Source: an uncultured Bacteroidales bacterium (GTDB lineage Bacteria; Bacteroidota; Bacteroidia; Bacteroidales; Bacteroidaceae). Taken from it: 64,000 nt of DNA. Under the pieces are notes generated by a model. It was not told the origin of the DNA, made no database searches, and saw only the letters and a list, made by a program, of their open reading frames with translations. This document shows positions 15,759-24,135 of this stretch, piece after piece. Location: the NCBI GenBank assembly GCA_902800925.1, contig CADCGD010000006.1, positions 1 through 64,000 on the forward strand, written 5' to 3'. Position numbers and translations under genes: made by a program. Each line of letters opens with the position of its first letter. Positions within the stretch are counted from its first letter, which is position 1.

Positions 15759-17603
15759 ATGTGTGGAATAGTTGGATATATCGGCCATAAGGAGGCTTAT
15801 CCTGTGCTGATTAAAGGTCTCAGAAGACTGGAATACCGAGGTTATGACTCTGCCGGTGTAGCGCTGATTAACAGTGACGGCAATCTCAATGTTTATAAGA
15901 CAAAAGGTAAGGTTGACAACCTGACAGAATACTGCAGCGACAAGAATGTCAGTGGTAGTGTGGGTATTGCCCATACCCGTTGGGCTACCCATGGCGAACC
16001 CTCGTCGCGCAATGCACACCCTCACTATTCGCAGTCGCACAATCTGGCTATTATCCATAATGGTATTATCGAAAACTATGCTGATATTAAGCAGAAGCTG
16101 ATAGAGAAAGGCGTGGCCTTCCAGAGCGATACCGATACCGAGGTGCTGGTACAGTTGGTTGAGTATATCATGGAAAAGAAGCAGCTTTCCCTGTTGGAGG
16201 CTGTTCAGGTTGCTCTTTATCAGGTTATCGGAGCCTATGCCATCGCTATTGTCGACAAGCGCGACCCCAACCAGATCATCGCTGCCCGCAAGCAGAGTCC
16301 GCTGGTGGTTGGTATTGGAGACGGTGAGTTCTTTTTGGGTTCTGATGCCAGTCCTATCATTGAGTATACCGACAAGGTCGTCTATCTGGAAGATGGCAAC
16401 ATCGCTGTTATCCGCTTGGGTGAGGAATTGAAAGTCATCAGCATCTTGGGCGAAGAGCAAGAACTGGCGGTTAAGACCGTCGATATCGACCTTGGTCAGA
16501 TAGAGAAAGGTGGTTATCCCCACTTCATGTTGAAGGAAATCTTCGAACAGCCGGAGTGTCTCACCAACTGTATGCGTGGACGTGTCAATGTAGAAGGCAA
16601 TCATGTCACGCTGTCGGCTCTTATCGACTATCGTCGCCAGATGCTTGAGGCTAAACGTGTTGTTATCGTAGCATGCGGTACCTCGTGGCATGCCGGACTC
16701 ATTGGTAAGCAGCTGATAGAAACCTATTGTCGCATTCCGTGTGAGGTAGAGTACGCCTCTGAGTTCCGTTACCGCAATCCTGTGGTAGGCAAAGGCGATG
16801 TAGTAATTGCTATCTCACAGAGTGGTGAGACGGCAGATACGCTGGCTGCCATTCAGTTAGCTAAGGAAAAGGGCGCCTTTATCTATGGTGTCTGCAACGC
16901 CATCGGTTCCAGTATTCCCCGTGCCACCGATACAGGAACGTATATCCACGTAGGTCCTGAGATTGGTGTTGCCTCAACGAAAGCATTCACCGGTCAGGTT
17001 ACCGTGCTCACCATGATAGCTTTGGCTATGGGTGAGGCCAAAGGAACTATCAATCGTGATGAATATCTGAAGATAGTTAAAGGGTTAGGTGAAATCCCCA
17101 ACAAGATTCGTGAGGTCCTCAAAACCAACGACAAGGTGGCCGATCTGGCTCGAACCTTCACCTACGCCCATAATTTCCTGTATCTGGGTCGTGGTTTCAG
17201 CTATCCTGTCGCTTTGGAGGGTGCCTTGAAGTTGAAAGAGATTTCTTATATTCATGCCGAGGGTTATCCTGCAGCAGAAATGAAGCATGGACCTATTGCC
17301 CTCATCGATTCCGACATGCCTGTAGTAGTGATTGCTACACATAATGCCATGTACGAGAAGGTACTCTCTAACATTCAGGAAATCAAGGCTCGTCAAGGTA
17401 GGGTAATAGCTCTTGTCACCAAGGGCGACGACACTATCGCAAAGATTGCTGACGAGGTTATTGAGTTGCCTGACGTGCTTGAATGTCTGGAGCCGCTGGT
17501 GGCCACCATTCCGCTCCAATTGTTGGCTTATCACGTGGCTGTGTGCAAGGGTAAGAACGTCGATCAGCCCCGAAATTTGGCTAAGTCGGTGACTGTAGAA
17601 TAA
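15759..17603 (+). CDS. glmS: Glutamine-fructose-6-phosphate aminotransferase
   Basis: The 614-residue enzyme makes glucosamine-6-phosphate from fructose-6-phosphate and glutamine, the first step to UDP-GlcNAc. The mature protein begins with the nucleophile cysteine (MCGIVGYIG). The glutaminase domain shows HTRWATHG and SDTDTEVL. Two SIS sugar-isomerase domains follow, with CGTSWHAG, SQSGETADT and EMKHGPIALID. It ends with the typical KSVTVE. Length is normal for the family. No glmS ribozyme-like leader is evident: only 32 bp separate the -7 box and the ATG. Confidence 0.97.
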   Translation: MCGIVGYIGHKEAYPVLIKGLRRLEYRGYDSAGVALINSDGNLNVYKTKGKVDNLTEYCSDKNVSGSVGIAHTRWATHGEPSSRNAHPHYSQSHNLAIIHNGIIENYADIKQKLIEKGVAFQSDTDTEVLVQLVEYIMEKKQLSLLEAVQVALYQVIGAYAIAIVDKRDPNQIIAARKQSPLVVGIGDGEFFLGSDASPIIEYTDKVVYLEDGNIAVIRLGEELKVISILGEEQELAVKTVDIDLGQIEKGGYPHFMLKEIFEQPECLTNCMRGRVNVEGNHVTLSALIDYRRQMLEAKRVVIVACGTSWHAGLIGKQLIETYCRIPCEVEYASEFRYRNPVVGKGDVVIAISQSGETADTLAAIQLAKEKGAFIYGVCNAIGSSIPRATDTGTYIHVGPEIGVASTKAFTGQVTVLTMIALAMGEAKGTINRDEYLKIVKGLGEIPNKIREVLKTNDKVADLARTFTYAHNFLYLGRGFSYPVALEGALKLKEISYIHAEGYPAAEMKHGPIALIDSDMPVVVIATHNAMYEKVLSNIQEIKARQGRVIALVTKGDDTIAKIADEVIELPDVLECLEPLVATIPLQLLAYHVAVCKGKNVDQPRNLAKSVTVE

Positions 17604-17612
17604 AAAAAGTGG

Positions 17613-17651
17613 GCAAATATTTGGCGAAATGCTAAATATTTGCTACTTTTG
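17613..17651 (+). promoter_or_regulatory. Promoter with a 10-bp dyad before the hybrid kinase gene
   Basis: TTTG (17620-17623), a 20-bp spacer and TACTTTTG (17644-17651) match the consensus. A perfect inverted repeat, GCAAATATTT (17613-17622) and AAATATTTGC (17634-17643), spans the region between the two boxes and could be an operator. Confidence 0.65.
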
Positions 17652-17694
17652 CATATTGAATACAACTTAAAACATCATAAACGTCTATAGGCGA

Positions 17695-18840
17695 ATGGAG
17701 CTGAATGAAACCTTTGAGTCTCAAATCAATCGTAGCGACTATAAAATCTTAATCGTTGACGATGTGGTCAGCAATGTGCTGTTACTGAAAATTCTCTTGA
17801 CTAATGAGAAGTTTCAGGTATGCACGGCATCCAATGGAAATATGTGCATAGAGCAGTGCAAGAAGGAGAAGCCCGATCTCATTCTACTTGACGTTATGAT
17901 GCCTGACATCAGCGGTTTTGATACAGCAGTTATTCTGAAGAAAGACCCTGAAACACAGGATATTCCCATTATCTTCCTGACGGCCCTTAACAATCCCAGC
18001 GATCTGGTGAAAGGTTTCCAGGTGGGAGCAAATGACTTCTTGACAAAGCCTTTCAATAAAGAAGAACTTGTTATCCGTGTGATGCACCAGATACAACTCG
18101 TTGCTGCCAAGCGCATCATCGTGCAGCAGAATGAGGAACTGAAGCGCACCATCTCTAATCGTGACAAGATGTATTCCGTTATTGCCCACGACTTGCGTTC
18201 ACCCATGGCCAGTATCCGCATGGTGCTGAACTTGGCAGTCAATGTTGTGTCTGCTGATGTAGTGGGTGAGGAGATCTTCAATCTGCTCGACAAGGCTAAT
18301 CGTGAGTCTGAAGAGACCCACGACCTGTTGGACAACCTGCTGAAGTGGACGAAGAGTCAGACGGGCCGACTGAATGTGGTCTATCAGGATATTGATTTGG
18401 ACGATATCGTACCAGGAGCTGTTGACATCTTCAGAATGATTGCGGAGATGAAGAAGATAGACCTGAAGTATATTCCTGCTGAGGAGAAATTGACGGTACA
18501 TGGTGACAATGACATGATTAAGACCATTCTGCGTAACTTCTTGTCAAATGCCATTAAATTCACACCAGAAGGCAAATCTGTTGAGGTGTTCTACAAACAT
18601 GAAGGTGACTTCGCACGTATCTCTGTGCGTGACCACGGCGTGGGTATTGCTTCTGGGCGTGTCGACAGCATCTTTAAGAAAGGTGAGACGACTTACGGTA
18701 CTGGTGGTGAGGAAGGCTCAGGTCTGGGCTTGCAACTCTGTCAGGATTTTGCCCGCAAGAATGGTGGCGATGCGATGGTTGAGTCTGTCGAAGGTGAAGG
18801 CTCTACCTTCAGCTTTACTATTCCATTGAAAAAGGATTAA
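17695..18840 (+). CDS. Response regulator-histidine kinase hybrid (REC-HisKA-HATPase)
   Basis: The 381-residue cytosolic signalling protein has an N-terminal receiver domain (about 15-135) with the acidic pair DD at 22-23 and phosphoacceptor Asp66 in LILLDVMMPD. A HisKA domain follows with His165 in SVIAHDLRSPM, then a HATPase_c domain with an N-box FLSNAIKFTPEG and GSGLGLQLC. There is no membrane segment, so its input probably comes by phosphotransfer or partner binding at the receiver. No partner regulator is adjacent. Similar REC-kinase proteins are common in Bacteroidales. The gene is monocistronic and ends at a strong terminator. Confidence 0.9.
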   Translation: MELNETFESQINRSDYKILIVDDVVSNVLLLKILLTNEKFQVCTASNGNMCIEQCKKEKPDLILLDVMMPDISGFDTAVILKKDPETQDIPIIFLTALNNPSDLVKGFQVGANDFLTKPFNKEELVIRVMHQIQLVAAKRIIVQQNEELKRTISNRDKMYSVIAHDLRSPMASIRMVLNLAVNVVSADVVGEEIFNLLDKANRESEETHDLLDNLLKWTKSQTGRLNVVYQDIDLDDIVPGAVDIFRMIAEMKKIDLKYIPAEEKLTVHGDNDMIKTILRNFLSNAIKFTPEGKSVEVFYKHEGDFARISVRDHGVGIASGRVDSIFKKGETTYGTGGEEGSGLGLQLCQDFARKNGGDAMVESVEGEGSTFSFTIPLKKD

Positions 18841-18852
18841 AAGTATATATTG

Positions 18853-18882
18853 AAAAAAAAGAGGCCTGAGCCTCTTTTTTTT
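18853..18882. terminator. Bidirectional terminator
   Basis: Eight A, GAGGC, a CTGA loop, GCCTC and eight T form a symmetric hairpin. It serves the kinase gene on the plus strand and, after the 8-bp repeat array, the SPFH gene on the minus strand. Confidence 0.85.
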
Positions 18883-18883
18883 G

Positions 18884-18963
18884 TTTCGATGTTTCGATGT
18901 TTCGATGCTTCGATATTTCGATGCTTCGATCTTTCGATGTTTCGAAATCTCGATATATCGATG
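18884..18963. repeat. 8-bp tandem array, about 10 units (TTTCGATG)
   Basis: Ten consecutive 8-bp units resemble TTTCGATG, perfect at the left and diverging to the right (CTTCGATA, CTTCGATC, TTTCGAAA, TCTCGATA, TATCGATG). The array lies 8 bp beyond the SPFH stop codon and directly against the terminator. Confidence 0.9.
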
Positions 18964-18971
18964 CATGATGA

Positions 18972-19925
18972 TTACTCACTCCTGAACAGGTCCTTGATGC
19001 CACCTATTGAACCTAACAGGTTGGTAGCCTCGTAAGGCAGATAGACGGTCTTCGTCTTGTCGCCCTGTGCCAGCTCCTGCATCATCTGGATATACTTCTG
19101 CGCCAAGAGGTAGTTGGCAGGATTAGTGCTCTTACCTACAGCCTCAGTAATCAGTTCGATGGCCTTGGCCTCTGCCTCTGCCTTGCGGATACGGGCTTGT
19201 GCCTCACCTTCAGCGTGCAGAATAGCCTGCTGTTTGGCAGCTTCAGCACGGTTCACCATGGCCGTTTTCTCACCTTCAGAAGCCAGGATCTCTGCAGCTT
19301 TCTCACCCTCTGAGGTCAGAATCTGTGCACGCTTGTTACGTTCTGCCTGCATCTGCTTCTCCATGGCGTTCAGCACCGTTGCGGGCGGAATGATGTCCTG
19401 AAGCTCTACGCGGTTCACTTTGACACCCCATTTGTCGGTAGCATCGTCCAGCACAGCACGTAGCTTGGTGTTGATGGTGTCGCGCGAGGTCAGCGTCTCG
19501 TCTAGTTCCAGTTCACCGATGATGTTACGCAGTGTGGTTTGCGTCAGTTTCTCGATGGCGTTGGGCAGGTTAGAAATTTCATAGACAGCCTTGAACGGGT
19601 CAACAATCTGGAAGTAGAGTAGGGCGTTGATCTCCATCTGGATGTTGTCCTTGGTAATCACGTTCTGCGACGGGAAATCATAGACCTGCTCACGGAGGTC
19701 GATGCTGTTGGAGTAGGCATAGCGTCCACGGGTAAGCACCACAATCTCCTTGGCGCGGTCAATGAACGGGATGATGATGTTGATACCAGGGTTCAGCGTG
19801 GCGTAGTAGCGGCCCAGACGCTCAATAATCTTGGTTTCTGACTGCGGGATAATCACCAGTGCCATCTTGGCGAAGAGAATCACTAATACTACGATGGCAA
19901 TCAATACATAAGTCATAATGTCCAT
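18972..19925 (-). CDS. SPFH/Band 7 membrane protein (QmcA/stomatin-like)
   Basis: The 317-residue protein has one N-terminal membrane anchor (about 5-25), then an SPFH domain (IIPQSETKIIERLGRYYATL, FIDRAKEIVVLTRGRY, SQNVITKDNIQM) and a long alanine/glutamate-rich coiled coil (about 180-265). It ends in a segment starting YLLAQKYIQMMQEL. Members form cage-like oligomers on the inner membrane and influence protease access and lipid domains. It follows the NfeD gene in the same direction, the classical NfeD/SPFH pairing. The gap between the two holds a second 8-bp repeat array. Confidence 0.9.
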   Translation of the reverse strand: MDIMTYVLIAIVVLVILFAKMALVIIPQSETKIIERLGRYYATLNPGINIIIPFIDRAKEIVVLTRGRYAYSNSIDLREQVYDFPSQNVITKDNIQMEINALLYFQIVDPFKAVYEISNLPNAIEKLTQTTLRNIIGELELDETLTSRDTINTKLRAVLDDATDKWGVKVNRVELQDIIPPATVLNAMEKQMQAERNKRAQILTSEGEKAAEILASEGEKTAMVNRAEAAKQQAILHAEGEAQARIRKAEAEAKAIELITEAVGKSTNPANYLLAQKYIQMMQELAQGDKTKTVYLPYEATNLLGSIGGIKDLFRSE

Positions 19926-19948
19926 AATGTTTTGTTATTAATTGTTTA

Positions 19949-20003
19949 TTTCGATGTTTCAATTTTCGGTATTTCGATGTTTCGATATTTCGAGGCTTCG
20001 AGT
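19949..20003. repeat. 8-bp tandem array, about 7 units, between nfeD and the SPFH gene
   Basis: Units resembling TTTCGATG are seen at 19949, 19957 (TTTCAATT), 19972, 19980, 19988 and 19996, with one 7-bp unit. The array begins one base after the NfeD stop codon. The same unit forms the array after the SPFH gene. Confidence 0.85.
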
Positions 20004-20004
20004 C

Positions 20005-20448
20005 TTAGAGCATTTCCACGGTGATAATCGTGCTCTCTCTGCCGATGACGCGAACGGTCTCACCTACGGCGATATTCTGCTGGCTGACGGCTTTCCACAT
20101 GTCACCGTCTATCTGCACGTAGCCAGATCTGCCGGCACTGATAGGCTCTGTCACCTTACCCGTACGTCCCAGCAGCGCGTCGGCATTGCTTGGTTTGTTC
20201 GGGTCGTTCTTGTGCAGGTAACGCAGTGCTACTGGTCTGACGAACAAGACGCTCAGCAGCGAGAAGATGGCAAAGATGAATATCTGCCAGTAGATGCTCA
20301 GGCCGCACACTTCCGAAATAACAGCAAAGACGGCACCGATGGAGAAGCAGATGATGAAAAAATCACCTGACGAAAGCTCCAGAATCAGGCAGACGATGGC
20401 TATGATGGCCCATACCTGCCACATGTTTTCTGCTAAATACTCAATCAT
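20005..20448 (-). CDS. NfeD family membrane protein
   Basis: The 147-residue protein has three or four short membrane segments in its first 80 residues (VWAIIAIVCLILEL, FFIICFSIGAVFAVI, IFIFAIFSLLSVLFV). A C-terminal OB-fold domain follows (LLGRTGKVTEPI, GYVQIDGDMWKAVS). This is the short NfeD type, partner of SPFH proteins. It lies upstream of the SPFH gene on the same strand, with 79 bp between them. Confidence 0.85.
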   Translation of the reverse strand: MIEYLAENMWQVWAIIAIVCLILELSSGDFFIICFSIGAVFAVISEVCGLSIYWQIFIFAIFSLLSVLFVRPVALRYLHKNDPNKPSNADALLGRTGKVTEPISAGRSGYVQIDGDMWKAVSQQNIAVGETVRVIGRESTIITVEML

Positions 20449-20468
20449 ACGCTATACATTATTAGTTA

Positions 20469-20978
20469 TTATATTGACAAGATAAAATCATCCCAATCCT
20501 TGGTGCTACCCTTTTTGCCGAACACCTTCTGATACAGTCGGCTGCGCGTCGATGCGACGCTCTCTTTCGAGTGAGCCGTTAGTGTGGCAATGTCCTTGGG
20601 CTGTATGCGCACCTTGATCAGCAGACTGACGTGCATGTCTTGTTCGCTCATGCGGTAGAGACTGTAGAGCTTGTCTGTAAAACCCGTGTAGGTGGCATTT
20701 ACGGTGTCCGTCAACTCCCTCCAGTCTTGCTCTGTCATGTTGTGCCCTTCGTTTAGATACTGCTTTAGGCGCAGGTAGATGGGTGAGGCGAAGATGCTAC
20801 CTGTGTCCTGCCCCCGTTGCTCCATCACTGCCATTTTCTGCATGGCGTGGATGTTGTCCAGTCGGCTTTGCAGCAATTGCAACTTGCGTCGGTTGTTCTG
20901 GATCACCAATATAAATAAGGTGATGTAGAACACGGTGCAGATGATGAGCAGAAACAGCTCTCGGTTGGTCAGTAACAT
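20469..20978 (-). CDS. Membrane-anchored protein with C-terminal LuxR-like helix-turn-helix
   Basis: From the ATG at 20978 the protein has about 170 residues: one membrane helix (LFLLIICTVFYITLFILVI), a coiled stretch, and a C-terminal DNA-binding segment (QDMHVSLLIKVRIQPKDIAT, SVASTRSRLYQKVFG). The C-terminus is like that of the TPR/HTH regulators common in Bacteroidales, but there are no TPRs. The frame is open to 21017, but a TATCTTTG -7 box at 21015-21022 (minus) argues for the downstream start. It may be the terminal part of a larger ancestral regulator. It lies 20 bp upstream of the NfeD gene and may be co-transcribed with it. Confidence 0.7.
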   Translation of the reverse strand: MLLTNRELFLLIICTVFYITLFILVIQNNRRKLQLLQSRLDNIHAMQKMAVMEQRGQDTGSIFASPIYLRLKQYLNEGHNMTEQDWRELTDTVNATYTGFTDKLYSLYRMSEQDMHVSLLIKVRIQPKDIATLTAHSKESVASTRSRLYQKVFGKKGSTKDWDDFILSI

Positions 20979-21054
20979 GTCTTCAATACTTAATGGTTTC
21001 GTTTTTTGTTGATGCAAAGATAGGAATTATTTGCGTTACTACCAAGAAAAAACG

Positions 21055-21117
21055 TTTGCAAAAGTGTGCAAACTACATTTTGCGAACTTTTGCAAAGGAA
21101 TTATTCCGTAGTTTGCA
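21055..21117. promoter_or_regulatory. Interleaved dyads between the HTH gene and trpS
   Basis: TTTGCAAAAGT (21055-21065) pairs with ACTTTTGCAAA (21086-21096), and TGCAAACTAC (21067-21076) pairs with GTAGTTTGCA (21108-21117). The two dyads overlap, so either operators or alternative hairpins are possible. Confidence 0.55.
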
Positions 21118-21187
21118 ATTATTTTGTTACCTTTTTCACTGCGTGAAGAAGTTACTGGCACTCGAAAGAAAAAAAGAACGAGTTCTT

Positions 21188-21218
21188 TTTGTTCTTTACT
21201 CGTTTTTTCGTAACTTTG
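21188..21218 (+). promoter_or_regulatory. Promoter of trpS
   Basis: TTTG (21188-21191), a 19-bp spacer and TAACTTTG (21211-21218) match the Bacteroidetes consensus, 31 bp before the ATG. Confidence 0.7.
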
Positions 21219-21249
21219 CAGGCAAATTAATCAATAAGGTACATATATA

Positions 21250-22341
21250 ATGGGAAAGATTATACTGACAGGTGACCGTCCAACGGGTAAGTTGCACTTA
21301 GGTCATTATATTGGTTCGCTGCGTCGTCGCGTAGAATTGCAGAACGCTGGCGACTATGAGAAGATGTTTGTTTTTATGGCCGATGTACAGGCGCTGACAG
21401 ACAATGCTGACAACCCTGAAAAGATTCGCCAGAACATCATTGAGGTGGCACTGGACTACCTTGCAGCAGGACTTGATCCAGAGAAGTGTACATTGTTCAT
21501 ACAGAGCCAGATAACAGAGCTGGCAGAGTTGACGACATACCTGATGAATCTGGTCAGTGTGAGTCGCGTACAGCGCAACCCGACAGTGAAGACGGAGGTG
21601 AAGATGCGTGGCTTTGAGGGCGAGAGCATCCCTCTGGGATTCTTCTGTTATCCTGTAAGCCAGGCTGCCGACATTACACTGTTCAAAGCTACCACGGTGC
21701 CTGCCGGTGAAGACCAGGAGCCCATGCTGGAGGTGACCCGCGAGCTGGCACGTCGCTTCAACCAGATATACGCCCCCGTGCTGGTGGAGCCTAACATCCT
21801 GCTGCCTGAGAACCTGACGGCACGTCGCCTGCCAGGAACTGACGGTAAGGAGAAGATGTCGAAGTCGCTGGGTAACTGCATCTACCTGTCGGACGATGCG
21901 GACACGGTATGGCAGAAGGTGCGCTCTATGTACACCGACCCTGAGCATATCAACCTGAACGACCCTGGACATGTGGAGGGCAACGCCGTATTTACCTACT
22001 TGGATGCTTTCTCAAAGCCTGAGCACTTTGCTCAGTATTGGCCTGAGTACCAGAACCTGGACGAGCTGAAGGACCACTACCGTCGTGGCGGTCTGGGCGA
22101 CATGAAGTGCAAGAAGTTCCTGAACCAGATTCTCAACGAGTTCCTGGAGCCCATGCGCCAGCGCCGTCATGAGTTTGAACAGGACATCCCCGAAATCTAC
22201 AACATTCTGAAGAAGGGTACTGAGAAGGCCCGCGAGACCGCAGCCCAGACCATGGACGAAGTGCGCAAGGCCATGCAGATAAACTACTTTGACGATGCAG
22301 AGCTTATCCGCTCACAGGCAGAGAAGTATAAAAGGAGTTAA
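21250..22341 (+). CDS. trpS: Tryptophanyl-tRNA synthetase
   Basis: The 363-residue class I aminoacyl-tRNA synthetase charges tRNA-Trp. The HIGH-type signature is [10 protein letters not shown] (residues 11-20) and the second signature is [10 protein letters not shown] (about 200-209). Other family blocks are [15 protein letters not shown] and [20 protein letters not shown]. The last codons AGG AGT TAA form the first unit of a 9-bp tandem array that continues downstream. No T-box-like leader is apparent in the short leader. Confidence 0.96.
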   Translation: MGKIILTGDRPTGKLHLGHYIGSLRRRVELQNAGDYEKMFVFMADVQALTDNADNPEKIRQNIIEVALDYLAAGLDPEKCTLFIQSQITELAELTTYLMNLVSVSRVQRNPTVKTEVKMRGFEGESIPLGFFCYPVSQAADITLFKATTVPAGEDQEPMLEVTRELARRFNQIYAPVLVEPNILLPENLTARRLPGTDGKEKMSKSLGNCIYLSDDADTVWQKVRSMYTDPEHINLNDPGHVEGNAVFTYLDAFSKPEHFAQYWPEYQNLDELKDHYRRGGLGDMKCKKFLNQILNEFLEPMRQRRHEFEQDIPEIYNILKKGTEKARETAAQTMDEVRKAMQINYFDDAELIRSQAEKYKRS

Positions 22342-22395
22342 GGAAGTTAAAGGAGTTAAGGAAGTTAAGGAAGTTAAAGGAGTTAAGGGAGTTAA
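22333..22395. repeat. 9-bp tandem array, 7 units (RGGAGTTAA-like)
   Basis: Seven units AGGAGTTAA/GGAAGTTAA/GGGAGTTAA run without a break. The first is the last two codons and stop of trpS, so an in-frame TAA recurs every nine bases. The same unit family occurs at 25194-25229 and, reversed, at 46992-47027. Confidence 0.92.
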
Positions 22396-22408
22396 GAATT
22401 AAGAAATG

Positions 22409-22441
22409 AGCGGCGAATGAAATATTTCGTCGCTTTTTTTT
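22409..22441 (+). terminator. Terminator after trpS
   Basis: AGCGGCGAA and TTCGTCGCT pair (one G-U) around an 8-base loop and are followed by eight T. The end of the T-run supplies the -33 box of the next gene. Confidence 0.8.
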
Positions 22442-22470
22442 GTGTATTATAAAAATTGTTTGTATCTTTG
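22439..22470 (+). promoter_or_regulatory. Promoter of the CsgG-type operon
   Basis: TTTG (22439-22442), a 20-bp spacer and TATCTTTG (22463-22470) match the consensus. The -33 box is the end of the trpS terminator T-run. Confidence 0.7.
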
Positions 22471-22511
22471 CCGTGATATATCAGCTAAAAACGAACTAAA
22501 GATTATCAGTT

Positions 22512-23447
22512 ATGAAAAGATTACTATGTGTGGCTGTGCTGCTGACAGCCTTGGCCACAAGTTCACAGGCCCAGCGTAAGACACAGATTGTAGAGCCTGT
22601 CAAGTCTGCTCAGCAGACAGATGGTAAAACCATCAAACGTAAGGTTGCCATTGGCCGTTTCTCTAACGAGACACAATATGCAAAGGGTATCTTCTATGAC
22701 AAGGAGAACGATCCCATGGGTAAGCAGGCCCTCGACATCTTGTCGGCTAAGCTGGCAGCATCGGGCAAGTTCCTGCTGCTGGAGCGTAGCGACCTTGCTC
22801 AGCTGCTGGAAGAGGCCAAGAAGAGCGAGAGCGGTCTGCAGACCATCGGTGCCGACTATATGATTATCGGTAGTATCACCGAGTTTGGTCGCAAGAACAC
22901 CGGTAAGGAAGGCGTCTTCACTTCTACGAAAATGCAGACGGTGGAGGCTGCCGTAGCCATCCGTCTGGTGGACGTGTCGACAGGACTTATCGTCTATTCT
23001 GACGAGGCTAAGGGGCAGGCTCAGATTACCACGAGGAGCACGCTGGGTGTGGGCGGTCGTGCCGACTACGACGCTACGCTGAGCGACAAGGCCATCTCGG
23101 AGGCTATCGGTCAGTTGGTGGAGAACATCATCAACAAGTGTACCGACAAGCCTTGGCGTACCTATTTCCTGACGTACGATGATGATGCCCAGATGATAGC
23201 CGGTGGTGCCAGTCAGGGTATTAAGGAAGGTGACGTCTTTGCCGTGAAGACCAAGGGTAGGAAGGTAAAGAATCCACAGTCGGGTGTGATGATTGAGCTG
23301 CCTGGTAAGCAGATTGGTACTGTCACCGTATCGGCTACCGGTGGTGACACCCCAGAGACAGAATACTCATTCGTGGAATACAACGGCTCTACAGCCATTG
23401 ACGCCACAAAGTTGAACACTTATATTATAGAGGAGATTAAGAAATGA
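22512..23447 (+). CDS. CsgG/HfaB family outer-membrane-associated protein
   Basis: The 311-residue protein has a signal peptide (about 1-20) without an obvious lipobox cysteine. A CsgG-like domain follows: KRKVAIGRFSNETQY, DILSAKLAASGKFLLLERSD, and a DYMIIGSITEFGRK strand, with VAIRLVDVSTGLIVYSDEAKG at the membrane-pore region. CsgG proper forms the curli secretion pore; other members assemble envelope structures whose cargo is unknown. No curlin-like gene is present. The next three genes overlap by ATGA and complete an operon known in other phyla as CsgG-DUF4810-GNA1162. The C-terminal 100 residues (IKEGDVFAVKTKGRKV) are an extra beta domain. Confidence 0.85.
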   Translation: MKRLLCVAVLLTALATSSQAQRKTQIVEPVKSAQQTDGKTIKRKVAIGRFSNETQYAKGIFYDKENDPMGKQALDILSAKLAASGKFLLLERSDLAQLLEEAKKSESGLQTIGADYMIIGSITEFGRKNTGKEGVFTSTKMQTVEAAVAIRLVDVSTGLIVYSDEAKGQAQITTRSTLGVGGRADYDATLSDKAISEAIGQLVENIINKCTDKPWRTYFLTYDDDAQMIAGGASQGIKEGDVFAVKTKGRKVKNPQSGVMIELPGKQIGTVTVSATGGDTPETEYSFVEYNGSTAIDATKLNTYIIEEIKK

Positions 23448-23791
23448 AGAAGCTCGTACTGCTCACACTCACGCTTGCCGCACTGGTGCTGGTAGGCTGC
23501 AAGTCAAGTTATCCTGTCGCCATGCAGAGCGGTCAAGAGGACATGGCTTATCTCGTGTTCGTTGGTCCGCTGGATAAGTATGGCAATGGCGCCTATCCCG
23601 TACAGGTGGATATCGATGGTACCAAGTTTGATGCCAAGGTCGTAAAGCCAAAGGTGGCTAACCGTAAGGGCTACCAGTATGGCGTAGGTCTGGGTAGCCG
23701 TCATCTGAAGGTGACCTTCAAGGGTGAGACTGTCTATGAGAAGCAGATATTCCTGTCTACACAAGAAACTAAAGTCATTAACTTGCCATGA
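23444..23791 (+). CDS. Small lipoprotein of the CsgG operon, unknown function
   Basis: The 115-residue protein has a lipoprotein signal with lipobox LVLVGC at its start, so it is probably anchored in the outer membrane. The rest looks like a compact beta domain (YLVFVGPLDKYGNGAYPV, VDIDGTKFDAKVVK, LGSRHLKVTFKGETVYEK), a PEGA-like pattern. Its start overlaps the CsgG-type stop by four bases and its stop overlaps the next start by four, indicating translational coupling. I do not recognise a named family. Its fixed position suggests a subunit of the same envelope complex. Confidence 0.75.
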   Translation: MKKLVLLTLTLAALVLVGCKSSYPVAMQSGQEDMAYLVFVGPLDKYGNGAYPVQVDIDGTKFDAKVVKPKVANRKGYQYGVGLGSRHLKVTFKGETVYEKQIFLSTQETKVINLP

Positions 23792-24135
23792 AGAAAATAT
23801 TTGTAGCCGCTGTTACCGTGCTGACATTAGCGTCGTGCGGTACCGTCCAGCCGGATCTGTACTCGTGGTACGACTCTGAGGATGCTACGTATCAGTATAC
23901 GAAGCGTGCCTCTGACGAGAAGCTCGCTGCCGCCATGGAGCAGTACAAAAAGGTGATTAACAATCAGAAGGGAGCCCGCCAGGTGGCGCCTCCGGGAGTG
24001 AATGCCGAATATGGCTATCTGTTGGTCAAAGCCGGCCAGAAGGAGGAGGGCTTGACACTGCTGAAGCAAGAGGTTGCCCTCTATCCTGAGTCAGAGAAGT
24101 TTATTTCACGAATCATCAAACAACTGGAGAAATGA
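23788..24135 (+). CDS. DUF4810 lipoprotein
   Basis: The 115-residue lipoprotein (lipobox LTLASC) carries the DUF4810 pattern: YSWYDSEDATYQYTK at the front, VAPPGVNAEYGYLLVKAGQ in the middle, then an amphipathic repeat like a single TPR (LLKQEVALYPES). In proteobacteria DUF4810 proteins lie between a CsgG-like and a GNA1162-like lipoprotein, as here. The exact role is unknown; an accessory of a lipoprotein complex at the outer membrane is likely. Confidence 0.85.
   Translation: MKKIFVAAVTVLTLASCGTVQPDLYSWYDSEDATYQYTKRASDEKLAAAMEQYKKVINNQKGARQVAPPGVNAEYGYLLVKAGQKEEGLTLLKQEVALYPESEKFISRIIKQLEK

Noticed and set aside
15609..16691. Long minus-strand frame opposite glmS
   Set aside because: It lies wholly within glmS and has no family motif, start signal or promoter; codon use of glmS explains it.
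18884..18963. Possible CRISPR array
   Set aside because: The repeats are 8 bp and contiguous with no spacers, and no cas gene is present.
18718..19003. Frames with repeated IEISKHR peptides
   Set aside because: They are the 8-bp array read in translation, crossing a terminator.
21018..21249. T-box or riboswitch leader for trpS
   Set aside because: The probable transcript start leaves only about 30 bases before the ATG; the dyads lie upstream of the promoter.
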